This document shows, in pieces, positions 46,183 through 56,411 of a DNA stretch of 64,000 nt (the first letter of the stretch is position 1; every line of letters starts with the position of its first letter). A program made the position numbers and the translations under genes. The notes under the pieces are model-generated. The model saw nothing but the letters and a program-made list of their open reading frames with translations. It did no database searches and was not told the DNA's origin. The stretch comes from Arsukibacterium sp. MJ3 (GTDB lineage: Bacteria > Pseudomonadota > Gammaproteobacteria > Enterobacterales > Alteromonadaceae): positions 1 to 64,000 of the forward strand of contig NZ_LAHP01000018.1 of assembly GCF_000987765.1 (NCBI RefSeq), in the 5' to 3' direction.

Positions 46183-47658
46183 ATGTCAGTTAATCCCCCG
46201 CTTTATATCGTTGAATTACAACAGCGCCGCGCTGAGCGCCTTGCGACGGTGCTCGGGTTTATTAATGAAACCTACCAAGTGGTTAGCCTGCCGGTATTAA
46301 GCCAGCAACTTGCTAGCCAAAGCCCTGCTGTGGTGCTGTTGGGTGCTATTGGTACCGCTGAGCATGCTGAGCTGTTGCTGGCTTATCCAAATTGTGCTTT
46401 TTTACTCATTGGTGAGGCGTTGGCACCGTTACTGCAATATCCGAATGCCGTAGGCTTGTTAACCGAGCCATTCTTTTATAACTCGCTGACCCAATTGCTG
46501 CGTGATTGTCAGCAATACCATCGTTTGTTGCCAGGTCAGCGCCAAACCGATCCCACGTTTAAATTTGCCGGTATGGTAGGCCAGACCGAGCTGATGCAAC
46601 AAGTGCGCTTTTTAATTCAGCAGGTGGCTAAAACCGAGGCTAACGTGCTGGTATTAGGGCAGTCGGGCACCGGTAAAGAAGTGGTCGCGCGCAATATTCA
46701 TTTATTGTCTAACCGGGCGTCGGGCCCTTTTGTACCTATTAATTGTGGCGCTATTCCGGCAGAGTTACTTGAAAGCGAATTATTCGGCCATGAGAAAGGC
46801 GCGTTTACCGGGGCTATTTCTACCCGCAAAGGACGCTTTGAATTAGCACAAGGCGGTACCTTATTTTTGGATGAAATTGGCGACATGCCGCAACCAATGC
46901 AAGTAAAGTTGCTGCGGGTATTACAAGAGCGCATTTTTGAACGGGTTGGCGGTAATCAGCCGATAAAAGCTGATGTACGGATTATTGCCGCTACCCATCG
47001 CAATTTAGAGCAAATGATCACTGCAGGCGATTTTAGGGAAGATTTATTTTACCGGCTAAATGTGTTTCCTATTGAAACACCGGCACTTAGCCAACGTTGT
47101 GACGACTTGCCGCTGTTAATTCAGGAGTTACTTAACCGCCATGCCGCGTTTAATCAGGCACAGGTTCGCTTTACCGAGCGGGCGCTGGACAGTTTAAAAC
47201 TGCACAGCTGGCCGGGTAATGTGCGTGAGCTGGCTAATTTATTGGAAAGAATGCTAATAATGTATCCGAACCAGGTGGTTGATCTGGCAGAATTACCGCA
47301 AAAATATTGTTATTTTGAGGTTGAAAGTTATCAGCCGGTTTACCCAGAAGCATTGCTAGAGCGTGACATGCTAAATGAGATGTTTGCCACCAATATTGAT
47401 GACAGCGTTGATGACAGTAACCTCTTAGCAGCGGGTGCTAATAACAACGGCTCGGCGCTAAGTTTGCCACAGCTTAACGCCATGCCGGCCGATGGCTTCG
47501 ATTTAAAAGAATACCTGGCAGAGCTGGAAATTCAGCTTATTTCAAACGCTCTGCAACAGCATGATTTTGTGGTGGCCAGGGCGGCCGAAGTATTAGGGCT
47601 GCGCCGGACGACACTGGTTGAAAAGATGCGTAAATATAACCTTGGGCGGGATGAATAA
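46183..47658 (+). CDS. flrA: flagellar master regulator FlrA (FleQ)
   Basis: The 491-residue sigma54 activator has a divergent N-terminal FleQ receiver-like domain (1-120). Its AAA+ domain has Walker A GQSGTGKE (159-166), GAFTGA (206-211), Walker [11 protein letters not shown] and the arginine-finger region. A Fis-type HTH forms the C-terminus ([20 protein letters not shown]). FlrA starts the flagellar hierarchy by activating RpoN-dependent class II genes, including flrBC. No phosphorylation Asp pattern is seen, as expected. Confidence 0.96.
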   Translation: MSVNPPLYIVELQQRRAERLATVLGFINETYQVVSLPVLSQQLASQSPAVVLLGAIGTAEHAELLLAYPNCAFLLIGEALAPLLQYPNAVGLLTEPFFYNSLTQLLRDCQQYHRLLPGQRQTDPTFKFAGMVGQTELMQQVRFLIQQVAKTEANVLVLGQSGTGKEVVARNIHLLSNRASGPFVPINCGAIPAELLESELFGHEKGAFTGAISTRKGRFELAQGGTLFLDEIGDMPQPMQVKLLRVLQERIFERVGGNQPIKADVRIIAATHRNLEQMITAGDFREDLFYRLNVFPIETPALSQRCDDLPLLIQELLNRHAAFNQAQVRFTERALDSLKLHSWPGNVRELANLLERMLIMYPNQVVDLAELPQKYCYFEVESYQPVYPEALLERDMLNEMFATNIDDSVDDSNLLAAGANNNGSALSLPQLNAMPADGFDLKEYLAELEIQLISNALQQHDFVVARAAEVLGLRRTTLVEKMRKYNLGRDE

Positions 47659-47725
47659 GCCGCAGCTGTCAAGCCTTTGACGCAGCATTGTCTTTTAAAA
47701 ACACATTAAATCAGTATCTTATGGT

Positions 47726-47741
47726 TGGCATAATCTCTGCA
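47726..47741 (+). promoter_or_regulatory. sigma54-type promoter for flrBC
   Basis: TGGCATAATCTCTGCA has GG and GC elements spaced 12 bp apart and lies about 35 bases before flrB, matching class II regulation by FlrA. Confidence 0.85.
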
Positions 47742-47775
47742 TCGGCTTTGCTATTTAGCCAAGAGCCGTTACATT

Positions 47776-48885
47776 ATGCCAAATACCCATTCCATTTCGT
47801 TAGCCAGCACCCGGCCGCTGCACAATAGCGGCGTCATTCAGACATTAGCAGGCTTTGGCAATGACACTGACAGCCGGCTACAACATATTATTAATGTGCT
47901 ACCTGCTGGTGTAGTGCTGCTTACTGCCCGCGGCATGGTATCTGAAGCTAACCCGGTTGCTATTAGCATGCTAGGCCAGCCTTTACTGGGCCAATCATGG
48001 TTGGATATTATTAACCGCTGCTTTGCCCCGCGCAGCGACGATGGCTTGGAAGTATCCTTAAAAGATGGCCGGCGGCTAAAGCTGGAAATTAGTCCGCTAA
48101 CCCCCGAGCCTGGTCAGTTAATTGTGTTAACTGATCTTAGTCAAACCCGCCAACTGCAAAGCCGTCTCGCCCATTTACAACGTTTATCCACCCTTGGCAA
48201 AATGATGGCGACGCTGGCGCATCAAATTCGTACACCGTTGTCATCGGCGTTGTTGTATGCAGAAAACCTTGGTAGCAGTAAACTTTCTGCCGATTCACAA
48301 CAGAAATTCCAGCAAAAACTTTTAGCCCGGCTACACGATTTAGAGCAACAGGTTAATGACATGCTGTTGTTTGCCCGCTCTGGCACCGCCCAGGCTGTAC
48401 AGCCTTTTACTTTACAAAGCTTAATTAACGAAATTAACGCCGGTGCCGAGGTTTTATTGCAGCAGCACCAAGCTACGCTGTCTATCAGCACTACTTGCCC
48501 CAATGTGTATTTGCTTGGCAACTTAAATAGTCTGGCGGGGGCTATTAACAACCTTATTCAAAATAGTCTGCAGGCTTTACCTTTCGCTGCTTACATTACT
48601 ATTTCAGCCCGGCAGCATAAAAACAGGCTAAGGCTTGAGATCACCGATAATGGTCCTGGCATTGCCGCCGAGCTACAACCGCATATATTTGAGCCTTTTT
48701 TCAGTCGGCGCCAAAATGGCAGCGGCCTTGGCCTGGCGGTCGTGCAAGCGGTTATTAACTCGCATCAGGGTACTGTGTGCTACCAGCAACATGCTAAGGT
48801 CGGCGCCTGTTTTGTAATTGAACTACCTGTTCATTTTTTCGAATCATCTCAACCCGCTAACACAGTAAGCCGAGGTAGCAAATGA
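47776..48885 (+). CDS. flrB: flagellar sensor kinase FlrB (FleS)
   Basis: This 369-residue cytoplasmic kinase has a PAS domain (about 35-120) and the H-box HQIRTPLSSALLYAENL with the phospho-His. The HATPase_c domain shows NNLIQNSLQAL, DNGPGIA and GSGLGLAVV. No TM segments are visible. FlrB phosphorylates FlrC. Its stop overlaps the flrC start by 4 bp. Confidence 0.95.
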   Translation: MPNTHSISLASTRPLHNSGVIQTLAGFGNDTDSRLQHIINVLPAGVVLLTARGMVSEANPVAISMLGQPLLGQSWLDIINRCFAPRSDDGLEVSLKDGRRLKLEISPLTPEPGQLIVLTDLSQTRQLQSRLAHLQRLSTLGKMMATLAHQIRTPLSSALLYAENLGSSKLSADSQQKFQQKLLARLHDLEQQVNDMLLFARSGTAQAVQPFTLQSLINEINAGAEVLLQQHQATLSISTTCPNVYLLGNLNSLAGAINNLIQNSLQALPFAAYITISARQHKNRLRLEITDNGPGIAAELQPHIFEPFFSRRQNGSGLGLAVVQAVINSHQGTVCYQQHAKVGACFVIELPVHFFESSQPANTVSRGSK

Positions 48886-50255
48886 CTACAGCCACTCCTA
48901 TTTTGATTGTTGAAGATGACGCCGGGCTGCGTGAAGCGCTTTGCGACACGCTAAGTCTGGCAAGTTATCAGGTATTTTCTGCCGACAGCGCAGAAAGTGC
49001 CTTATTGTTATTAAAAAAACAGCAGGTACGACTGGTTATTACCGATGTGCAGATGGGCCAGGTGTCGGGTTTAACATTGCTAAAAACCTTGCGGCTACAT
49101 TATCCACAGCTACCGGTATTAATGATGACCGCCTATGCCAACGTGCAGGATGCGGTAGAAGCTATCCGGCTGGGCGCTGTCGATTATCTGGCTAAGCCGT
49201 TTGCCCCTCAGGTACTGGTTAGCACGGTAAGTCGTTATGTATTGCCTGAGCAGCCTAATCCGGCAACGCCGGTAGTGGCGGCGGCTGCCAGCAAAGCATT
49301 ACTGGAATTAACCGCCAGGGTAGCGCGCTCAGAAGCCAGTGTAATGATCTCCGGGCCCAGTGGCTCAGGTAAAGAAGTACTGGCGCGGTATATTCATCAG
49401 CAATCGCCCAGGGCCGCAGGGCCGTTTATTGCAATAAACTGTGCCGCAATTCCGGAAAATATGCTGGAATCAACCTTATTTGGTTATGAAAAAGGCGCTT
49501 TTACCGGTGCCATTGCGGCATGTCCGGGTAAATTTGAACAGGCCCAGCAGGGCACCTTGTTGCTGGATGAAATTACTGAAATGGATTTAAACCTGCAGGC
49601 AAAGTTGCTGCGGGTGCTGCAAGAGCGAGAAGTGGAGCGGCTTGGCAGCCGTAAAATGATTAAACTGGATGTGCGGGTATTAGCCACCAGTAACCGCGAT
49701 ATTCAGCAAGCTGTTGCGGCAGGCAGTTTTCGACAAGATTTATTCTTTCGTTTAAATGTGTTTCCACTGCATTGGCCAGCCTTAGCGCAAAGGGCAGAAG
49801 ACATTGCGCCGCTGGCTGAACACTTCATTAGCAAATATTGCCAGCAGCAGGGTCGTGCCGTATTGCCGCTTAGCGCTGGTGCCAAAGCGATGTTACTGCA
49901 GCACAGCTGGCCGGGCAATGTGCGTGAACTGGATAATGTTATCCAGCGGGCGTTGATACTATGTCAAAGCCAACACATTAGTGCAGAAGATATCTTATTA
50001 TCAGCCGAGGTAACGTCTGGTACCAGTGCACCGGTATCGCTAAATACTGCTGCTTCAGCAGTGGTGATGGCAGTAGATGTGCCGGAAGATTTTAAAACAG
50101 AGTTGCATGAGCAAGAGCACCGGATTATTTTAGCAACCTTAAAAGCCTGTGCTTATAAGCGTAAAGCCGTGGCCGAAAAACTGGGGATTAGCGATCGTAC
50201 TTTACGCTATAAATTGGCGCGGATGCGTGAATCGGGCATTGAGCTGCCCGCCTGA
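48882..50255 (+). CDS. flrC: flagellar response regulator FlrC (FleR)
   Basis: The 457-residue NtrC-type regulator has a receiver domain (EDD acidic pocket, Asp55 in ITDVQM, Lys in AKPF). Its AAA+ domain contains GPSGSGKEVLARYIH and GAFTGA. The Fis-type HTH is KRKAVAEKLGISDRTLRYKL. Phosphorylated FlrC activates class III RpoN-dependent hook and basal-body genes. A strong terminator follows. Confidence 0.96.
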   Translation: MTTATPILIVEDDAGLREALCDTLSLASYQVFSADSAESALLLLKKQQVRLVITDVQMGQVSGLTLLKTLRLHYPQLPVLMMTAYANVQDAVEAIRLGAVDYLAKPFAPQVLVSTVSRYVLPEQPNPATPVVAAAASKALLELTARVARSEASVMISGPSGSGKEVLARYIHQQSPRAAGPFIAINCAAIPENMLESTLFGYEKGAFTGAIAACPGKFEQAQQGTLLLDEITEMDLNLQAKLLRVLQEREVERLGSRKMIKLDVRVLATSNRDIQQAVAAGSFRQDLFFRLNVFPLHWPALAQRAEDIAPLAEHFISKYCQQQGRAVLPLSAGAKAMLLQHSWPGNVRELDNVIQRALILCQSQHISAEDILLSAEVTSGTSAPVSLNTAASAVVMAVDVPEDFKTELHEQEHRIILATLKACAYKRKAVAEKLGISDRTLRYKLARMRESGIELPA

Positions 50256-50310
50256 GCGTTTTTACCTTAACGTCTTACTAAAGAATATCAGTTTGCCAGC
50301 CCTTAACAAC

Positions 50311-50333
50311 AAGCCGGAACCTCCGGCTTTTTT
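50311..50333 (+). terminator. intrinsic terminator after flrC
   Basis: AAGCCGG-AACCT-CCGGCTT forms a 7-bp stem followed by four T, 55 bases after the flrC stop. Confidence 0.88.
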
Positions 50334-50356
50334 CATTAAAAACAACAATTTAAATG

Positions 50357-50372
50357 TGGCATAACTCCTGCT
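50357..50372 (+). promoter_or_regulatory. sigma54-type promoter for fliE operon
   Basis: TGGCATAACTCCTGCT has the invariant GG and GC elements with correct spacing, about 97 bases upstream of fliE and just after the flrC terminator. Confidence 0.82.
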
Positions 50373-50468
50373 TATATAACGCTATAGCCAATCGCTGGCA
50401 ATTTATTGACACGGCACCTTTGCCACAGCTTGCTCTTACTCCAGCGCTTATTTAAACAGGGTCCAGTT

Positions 50469-50807
50469 ATGAATATTAAAGGTCAGGCGATATACGCCCA
50501 AATGCAAACGATGGCTACTCAAGCCCGCAGCATGTCGGCCGAACTGAAGCCGGTGAATCAACTTACTGAGGTAAACCCCAGCCAGTCTGATTTTAGTACC
50601 TTGTTTAAAAATGCCATCAATACGGTGAGTGCAGTGCAGGCTGAAGCAGGGCAGCTTAGAAACCGGGTTGAAATGGGCGATCCCAATGTATCACTGGTAG
50701 AAGCCATGATTGCGGCACAAAAATCGTCGCTGGCGTTTGAAGCAACTGTGCAAGTTCGCAATAAAATTGTTGAAGCGTACAAAGAAATTATGTCAATGCC
50801 GGTTTAA
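50469..50807 (+). CDS. fliE: hook-basal body adapter FliE
   Basis: The start at 50469 is preferred because MNIKGQAIYAQMQTM gives the usual FliE length (112 residues) and AGGG lies upstream. The conserved C-terminal half reads DPNVSLVEAMIAAQKSSLAFEA, then VRNKIVEAYKEIMSMPV. FliE links the MS-ring to the rod. It is the first gene of the fliEFGHIJ unit. Confidence 0.96.
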   Translation: MNIKGQAIYAQMQTMATQARSMSAELKPVNQLTEVNPSQSDFSTLFKNAINTVSAVQAEAGQLRNRVEMGDPNVSLVEAMIAAQKSSLAFEATVQVRNKIVEAYKEIMSMPV

Positions 50808-50817
50808 GGGGTAGCAC

Positions 50818-52530
50818 GTGGCAGATAATCAATCAACAGAGCTGGCGATTAGTCCGAATGACTTTAACAGTTCAGGAAATTCAGATACGCAGGAGCAAAA
50901 ATCAGGCTTTCTCGGCGCGATTGGCGGCGTAGATATGATGCGTCAAATCACCCTGATGATCGCCCTGGTTATTTGCCTGGTCATTGCCGTACTGATATTT
51001 TTCTGGGCCCGTCAGGCTGAAATGCGCCCTTTAGGTACCTATGCTACGCAGGAACTTATTCAAACACTGGATCATTTAGACGCGCAAAAGATCCAATATA
51101 AACTTGAAGGCAACGTAGTCTACGTGGCTGAAGATCGCTATCAAGCGGTGAAATTGGGTTTATCGCGCGCCGGGTTAACTCAAGAGCCGTCAGCGGGTAC
51201 AGAGTTTTTATTACAAGATAGCGGTTTTGGGGTAAGTCAGCGGCTGGAAATGGAGCGGCTAAAGCATAGTCGTGAACAACAACTGGCCCGTACTATTGAA
51301 GAATTACAAAGCGTGGCCAGAGCTCGGGTGTTACTGGCCATTCCAAAAGAAAACGTGTTTGCGCGCCAAGCCGCCTCACCGTCAGCAACGGTATTAGTGA
51401 CGGCTCGCGGCGGCACAGTTATTCGGGACAGCGAAGTTGATGCCATTGTTGACTTGGTTGCCTCTGCAGTACAGGGCATGGAGCCAAGCAAGGTAACGGT
51501 AAGTGATCAAAGTGGCCGCTTACTTAACAGTGGTTCACAAGATGCCAGTGCTTCTAGTAGCCGGCGGAATCATGAATTACAGCGGGCTCGTGAAGATGAA
51601 TACCGCCAGAAAGTAGACTCAATTTTGTTACCAGTATTGGGGTTTGGTAACTATACCGCCCAAGTTGATTTAATGCTGGATTTTACCGCAGTTGAACAAA
51701 CGCAAAAACGTTTTAACCCTGATTTACCGGCTATTCGCAGTGAAATGACTATCGAAGAAAGCACTGTTGGCAGTAGCAGCGGTGGTATACCGGGCGCGTT
51801 GTCTAACCAACCGCCGTTAAATTCTTCTATTCCCGAGCAAGCTGTTGGTAGCAACACAGTACCGGTGATCCCGGGCCGCAACCATAAAGAAGCTACCCGC
51901 AACTATGAGCTTGATACCACCATCAGTCATACCTCGCAGCAAAGTGGTGTTATTCGCCGATTGTCGGTTTCGGTAGCGGTAGACTACGAGCCTAGCGAGC
52001 CAAATGCCGACGGCGTAACCGTGCCACAGCCTCGTAAGCAGGAAGCGTTAGCCAATATCCGGCGCTTATTGCAAGGCGGTATCGGTTTTGATGCCCAGCG
52101 TGGCGATACTATTGAAGTTATTTCGGTGCCTTTTGTCCGCGAAGATATTCTGCTGGAAGAAAGCATCGCGTTTTACCAGGAAGAGTGGTTTTTACGGGTG
52201 CTGCGGTTAGTCATTGGTGGCATTATTATTCTGGCGTTAATGCTGGGTATTGTGCGGCCGATGCTGAAAAAACTGATTTATCCTGAGCAAACTGATGACG
52301 CCTATGACGACAAAGCCATGAGCAGTGGTTTAGATCTGGGTGATGACACTATAAATATGCTAAATTCAACTTTTGATGAAAAAGCAGTAGGCTTTGCGCC
52401 AGATGGTACTTTAATGTTGCCAGATTTACATGGTGATGAAGACTTATTGCGGGCGGTTCGGGCGCTGGTGGCTAATGAACCTGAATTATCCTCTCTGGTA
52501 GTAAAGAACTGGTTGGCTGAAGATGAATAA
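50818..52530 (+). CDS. fliF: MS-ring protein FliF
   Basis: The 570-residue protein starts at GTG with AAGGGG upstream. It has TM1 (about 40-62), the YscJ-like ring-building region (ARVLLAIPKENVF), a variable loop and TM2 (about 460-482, GIIILALMLGI). The C-terminal FliG-binding tail ends LVVKNWLAEDE. FliF forms the inner-membrane MS ring that templates the motor. Confidence 0.97.
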   Translation: MADNQSTELAISPNDFNSSGNSDTQEQKSGFLGAIGGVDMMRQITLMIALVICLVIAVLIFFWARQAEMRPLGTYATQELIQTLDHLDAQKIQYKLEGNVVYVAEDRYQAVKLGLSRAGLTQEPSAGTEFLLQDSGFGVSQRLEMERLKHSREQQLARTIEELQSVARARVLLAIPKENVFARQAASPSATVLVTARGGTVIRDSEVDAIVDLVASAVQGMEPSKVTVSDQSGRLLNSGSQDASASSSRRNHELQRAREDEYRQKVDSILLPVLGFGNYTAQVDLMLDFTAVEQTQKRFNPDLPAIRSEMTIEESTVGSSSGGIPGALSNQPPLNSSIPEQAVGSNTVPVIPGRNHKEATRNYELDTTISHTSQQSGVIRRLSVSVAVDYEPSEPNADGVTVPQPRKQEALANIRRLLQGGIGFDAQRGDTIEVISVPFVREDILLEESIAFYQEEWFLRVLRLVIGGIIILALMLGIVRPMLKKLIYPEQTDDAYDDKAMSSGLDLGDDTINMLNSTFDEKAVGFAPDGTLMLPDLHGDEDLLRAVRALVANEPELSSLVVKNWLAEDE

Positions 52531-53554
52531 CATAGAAGAGAAACCGTCATTCGATATTGGCAAGTTAGATGGTGTCGAAAAAGCCGCCATTTTGTTGCTA
52601 AGCTTATCAGAAGAGGATGCGGCCCAGATTTTAAAACATCTGGAACCCAAGCAGGTGCAAAAAGTCGGTTTGGCTATGGCGCAAATGACCGATTTAAATC
52701 AAGCGAAAATTTCATCAGTGCATCGGTTGTTTATCGAACAAATTCAAAATTTTAGTACTATTGGTTTCCAAAGTGAAGAGTTTATTAAACGGGCACTGAC
52801 TGCAGCCTTGGGCGAAGAGAAAGCGGCTAACCTGATTGATCAAATTGTGATGGGTGGCGGCGCTAAAGGTCTTGATTCGTTAAAATGGATGGATTCTAAG
52901 CAAGTAGCGAATATTATTCGTAATGAGCACCCGCAAATTCAGACTATTGTATTGTCGTATCTGGAACCCGAACAATCCGCCGAAATACTATCGCAATTCC
53001 CAGAGAAAGTACGGCTGGATCTAACCATGCGTATTGCCAATTTGGAAGAAGTGCAACCGGCGGCATTACAGGAACTAAACGAAATTATGGAAAAACAATT
53101 TGCCGGTCAGGCAGGTGCTCAGTCAGCGAAAATGGGCGGCTTAAAAGCTGCAGCCGATATTTTGAATTACTTAGACACTAATATGGAAGGCCAGTTAATG
53201 GATTCTATTCGCGAGCACGATGAAGAAATGGCTCAGCAAATTCAGGATCTGATGTTTGTATTTGAAAATCTTATTGATGTTGATGATCGCGGTATTCAGG
53301 TGTTACTGCGGGAAATTCAGCAAGACGTGCTAATGAAGGCGTTAAAAGGCACCGATGAGAATCTTAAAGAAAAAATATTGAAAAACATGTCGAAACGCGC
53401 GGCGGAATTGTTGGTTGATGATTTAGAAGCGATGGGCCCGGTGCGGGTAAGTGAAGTGGAAACGGCACAGAAAGAAATTCTGTCAGCCGCCCGTCGCTTA
53501 TCAGATGCCGGTGAAATTATGCTGGGTGGCGGTAGTGGCGACGATTTCCTCTAA
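52523..53554 (+). CDS. fliG: motor switch protein FliG
   Basis: The 343-residue protein has N-, middle (EHPQIQTIVLSYLEPEQSAEIL) and C-terminal torque domains (KNMSKRAAELLVDDLEAMGPVRVSEVE). The charged residues that meet MotA are in this last stretch. It overlaps fliF by 8 bp. Confidence 0.98.
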   Translation: MNNIEEKPSFDIGKLDGVEKAAILLLSLSEEDAAQILKHLEPKQVQKVGLAMAQMTDLNQAKISSVHRLFIEQIQNFSTIGFQSEEFIKRALTAALGEEKAANLIDQIVMGGGAKGLDSLKWMDSKQVANIIRNEHPQIQTIVLSYLEPEQSAEILSQFPEKVRLDLTMRIANLEEVQPAALQELNEIMEKQFAGQAGAQSAKMGGLKAAADILNYLDTNMEGQLMDSIREHDEEMAQQIQDLMFVFENLIDVDDRGIQVLLREIQQDVLMKALKGTDENLKEKILKNMSKRAAELLVDDLEAMGPVRVSEVETAQKEILSAARRLSDAGEIMLGGGSGDDFL

Positions 53555-53628
53555 AGCGATTTATTGTAAAGATTTTTTGTAATGAGGTTTTCGGTAAAAA
53601 CTTGTTGTAACACGGTACGGAATTACAC

Positions 53629-54507
53629 ATGAGTAAAAGCGCTTATACACACAACAGGCCCTATTCACCCGATCCTGCCTCGCCAGATCAGGCGCAGTGC
53701 TGGCAAACTCCCGATTTAACGGCCGATGCCAGCAGCCAGAGCACCAAAACTAATGCATTGAACCTGCAGCAACCTGACGCCAGGCAAAAGCTACCAGAGT
53801 TGCAGGATGAAGAGCTGGTATTTAAACCGCTTACCGCCGACGACATGGAGCAAATTCGCCAGGCCGCTTATGATGAGGGCAGTGTTCAAGGCAAAGAAGA
53901 TGGTTTTGCCAAGGGTTATAGCGAGGGCCGCGAGCAAGGCCAGGAGGATGGCTTTAAACAAGGCCAGGCAGAAGGAAAAAAACAAGGCTTGGCCGACGCC
54001 AGCACAGAACTGGATACGTTACGGGGCCAGTTAAGTACGTTGCTTGATCAGCTGCAGCAGCCATTAGCAGGTTTAGATAATCAGGTAGAGCAAGAGTTAA
54101 TCTCCTTAACACTGGCAATGGCAAAAGCTGTTATTAATAACGAAGTAAAAACCAACCCTAAGGTTATTTTACAGGCGTTACAAGAAGCTGTGGCCGCTTT
54201 GCCACTGCAAAGTGGCAATCTGGTAATAAAACTAAACCCGGCAGATTTAAGCAATGTTAAGCGCCATTATAATGACACTGAACTGACTGAACGGGGCTGG
54301 AAGTTACGTTCGGAGCCACTGGTTGAACAAGGTGGCTGCCTGGTTGAGAGTAGTAGCTCCAGTGTAGATCGCAGTTTAAATCAGCGAATTGAAAGTAGTT
54401 TAGAGCACTTTTTATTACTATCTGAAAACGCAGAGCAAGCCGCTGATAGCAGCCAACCTCTCAGCCAGCCTCTTAGTCAAATGCAGGATAGCCCAACCGA
54501 TGACTAA
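53629..54507 (+). CDS. fliH: export ATPase regulator FliH
   Basis: The 292-residue protein has a disordered N-terminal part and a run of GxxxG-type repeats (about 83-123, for example [16 protein letters not shown]). The C-terminal FliH/SctL domain contains [17 protein letters not shown]. FliH holds and inhibits the ATPase FliI. It overlaps fliI by 8 bp. Confidence 0.96.
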   Translation: MSKSAYTHNRPYSPDPASPDQAQCWQTPDLTADASSQSTKTNALNLQQPDARQKLPELQDEELVFKPLTADDMEQIRQAAYDEGSVQGKEDGFAKGYSEGREQGQEDGFKQGQAEGKKQGLADASTELDTLRGQLSTLLDQLQQPLAGLDNQVEQELISLTLAMAKAVINNEVKTNPKVILQALQEAVAALPLQSGNLVIKLNPADLSNVKRHYNDTELTERGWKLRSEPLVEQGGCLVESSSSSVDRSLNQRIESSLEHFLLLSENAEQAADSSQPLSQPLSQMQDSPTDD

Positions 54508-55843
54508 ACCTGCCAGCTTATTGCAACGGCTTAAACAGCAACAGCAGTATATTCAGCCGTCACTGCCTGCGGTGTCAGGCCACTTGGTGCGGGTAGTGGG
54601 TTTAACGCTGGAAGCTACTGGTTGTCGGGCTGCTATAGGTCAGCCTTGTTTGGTAGAAAGTGCCCGGGGGGCAATTTTAGCCGAAGTAGTGGGCTTTGCT
54701 AACGATAGATTATTTTTGATGCCGCAAGACGATATTGCCGGAGTGGTACCGGGCGCCAAAGTTACCCCGGTTATTCACTATAAAGGTGTGCCGTTAAGTT
54801 TAAACTTACTAGGACGGGTAATAGATGGTGTCGGTAAACCGTTGGATGGCAAAGGACCGATTAATGCTACCGAATTTAGTAAAGGTAAAGGTAAACCGAT
54901 TAACCCCTTATTACGTCGGCCTGTAAAACAGCCGCTGGACGTTGGGGTAAGGGCCATAAACAGCATTATTACCGTGGGAAAAGGCCAGCGAATGGGCTTA
55001 TTTGCCGGCAGTGGCGTGGGTAAAAGCGTTTTATTGGGCATGATGACCCGCGGCACTGCCGCTGATGTAATCGTGGTTGGGCTGGTCGGTGAACGGGGTC
55101 GTGAGGTAAAAGAATTTATTGATGAAATTCTGGGTGATGCAGGTAAGGCACGTTCAGTGGTTATTGCCGCACCGGCCGATGTGTCACCACTAATGCGCTT
55201 AAAAGGGTGCGAAACGGCAGTACAGGTTGCGGAATATTTTCGGGATCAGGGGTTGGATGTGTTGTTGTTGATTGATTCCATCACCCGTTACGCTCAGGCT
55301 CAGCGAGAAATTGCCCTGGCGGTGGGCGAGCCCCCTGCAACCAAAGGGTATCCACCTTCGGTATTTGCCAAATTACCGGCACTGGTAGAGCGGGCCGGTA
55401 ATGGCAGTGGTCAGCAGGGCTCTATTACCGCCTTTTATACGGTGTTGTCTGAGGGTGACGATTTACAAGACCCCATTGCTGACGCGTCACGGGCTATTTT
55501 AGATGGTCATATTGTGTTATCCAGAACGCTGGCCGACAGTGGTCATTTTCCGGCAATTGATATTGAAAAATCAATTAGTCGGGTTATGCCAGCCGTCACC
55601 AGTGCCGAGCATCAGCAACTGGCCCGACAGGTTAAACAGCTATATGCTAGTTTTCAGCAAAGCAAAGACTTAATTGCTATTGGTGCTTATGTGCGCGGCA
55701 GTGATCCCCAATTAGACCAGGCGATTAGCCTGATGCCAAAAATTAATACGTTTTTACAGCAGGGTATGACAGATGTTGTGCCATACGATGAGAGTTTAAT
55801 GGCGCTGAGTCAGGTAATGCCGGCTAAGCGAATGGCAGGCTAA
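54500..55843 (+). CDS. fliI: flagellum-specific ATPase FliI
   Basis: This 447-residue F1-beta-like ATPase has Walker A AGSGVGKS near residue 170, [13 protein letters not shown] and Walker [16 protein letters not shown]. It energises and orders export of rod, hook and filament subunits. Its stop overlaps the fliJ start. Confidence 0.98.
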   Translation: MTKPASLLQRLKQQQQYIQPSLPAVSGHLVRVVGLTLEATGCRAAIGQPCLVESARGAILAEVVGFANDRLFLMPQDDIAGVVPGAKVTPVIHYKGVPLSLNLLGRVIDGVGKPLDGKGPINATEFSKGKGKPINPLLRRPVKQPLDVGVRAINSIITVGKGQRMGLFAGSGVGKSVLLGMMTRGTAADVIVVGLVGERGREVKEFIDEILGDAGKARSVVIAAPADVSPLMRLKGCETAVQVAEYFRDQGLDVLLLIDSITRYAQAQREIALAVGEPPATKGYPPSVFAKLPALVERAGNGSGQQGSITAFYTVLSEGDDLQDPIADASRAILDGHIVLSRTLADSGHFPAIDIEKSISRVMPAVTSAEHQQLARQVKQLYASFQQSKDLIAIGAYVRGSDPQLDQAISLMPKINTFLQQGMTDVVPYDESLMALSQVMPAKRMAG

Positions 55844-56292
55844 TGAGCACACATCGATTTAGTTTACTGATCAAAGTACAGCGAGAACGTGAAAACAATT
55901 TACAGGCGCAATTTATTAAAGCGCAGCAGTATTTTCAGCAAGCTGAACAAAAATACCAGGGGCTGGCAAATTACCGCACAGAATATATCCAGTTAAGCCA
56001 GCGTCAAGGCAGCCAGGGGGTGCAAGGCCGGCAATATAGCCAATACGTTAATTTTATTGGCAAACTGGATCAGGCGTTAATTCAGCAGGCGCGGGTAGTA
56101 CACCAATGTAAAGCTGCCGCCGAGCAGCGCAAACAAAGTTGGTTAAAAATACAAACCAAGCGTAAAGCACTAGAGTTACTGGTAGCACGGGCAGACAGTG
56201 CCGTGATGTTGCAGCAAGAGCGCCAGCAACAAAAGCTTAGTGACGAATATGCAGGCCAGCAATTTTACCGGCGGCAACTTACTCAAGAGTAA
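55843..56292 (+). CDS. fliJ: export chaperone-escort FliJ
   Basis: The 149-residue protein is almost entirely a Gln/Arg-rich coiled coil, as expected of FliJ, which sits in the FliI hexamer and contacts FlhA. Identification rests on length, coiled-coil character and position; the frame overlaps the fliI stop (TAATG). Confidence 0.92.
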   Translation: MSTHRFSLLIKVQRERENNLQAQFIKAQQYFQQAEQKYQGLANYRTEYIQLSQRQGSQGVQGRQYSQYVNFIGKLDQALIQQARVVHQCKAAAEQRKQSWLKIQTKRKALELLVARADSAVMLQQERQQQKLSDEYAGQQFYRRQLTQE

Positions 56293-56327
56293 CGCTTGGC
56301 GGTAAAAATACCATTTTCCCTAAAAAC

Positions 56328-56343
56328 TGGCGCGATTTTTGTA
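56328..56343 (+). promoter_or_regulatory. possible sigma54 promoter for fliK
   Basis: TGGCGCGATTTTTGTA has a good -24 element, but the -12 GC reads GT. It lies about 68 bases before fliK in the only sizeable gap of this region. Confidence 0.4.
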
Positions 56344-56411
56344 TTGTATTTGTATTGGACCCGTTATAACCATACCGATAAGCCAAGCATCAGCTAAGCC
56401 AGGAGCGCCAG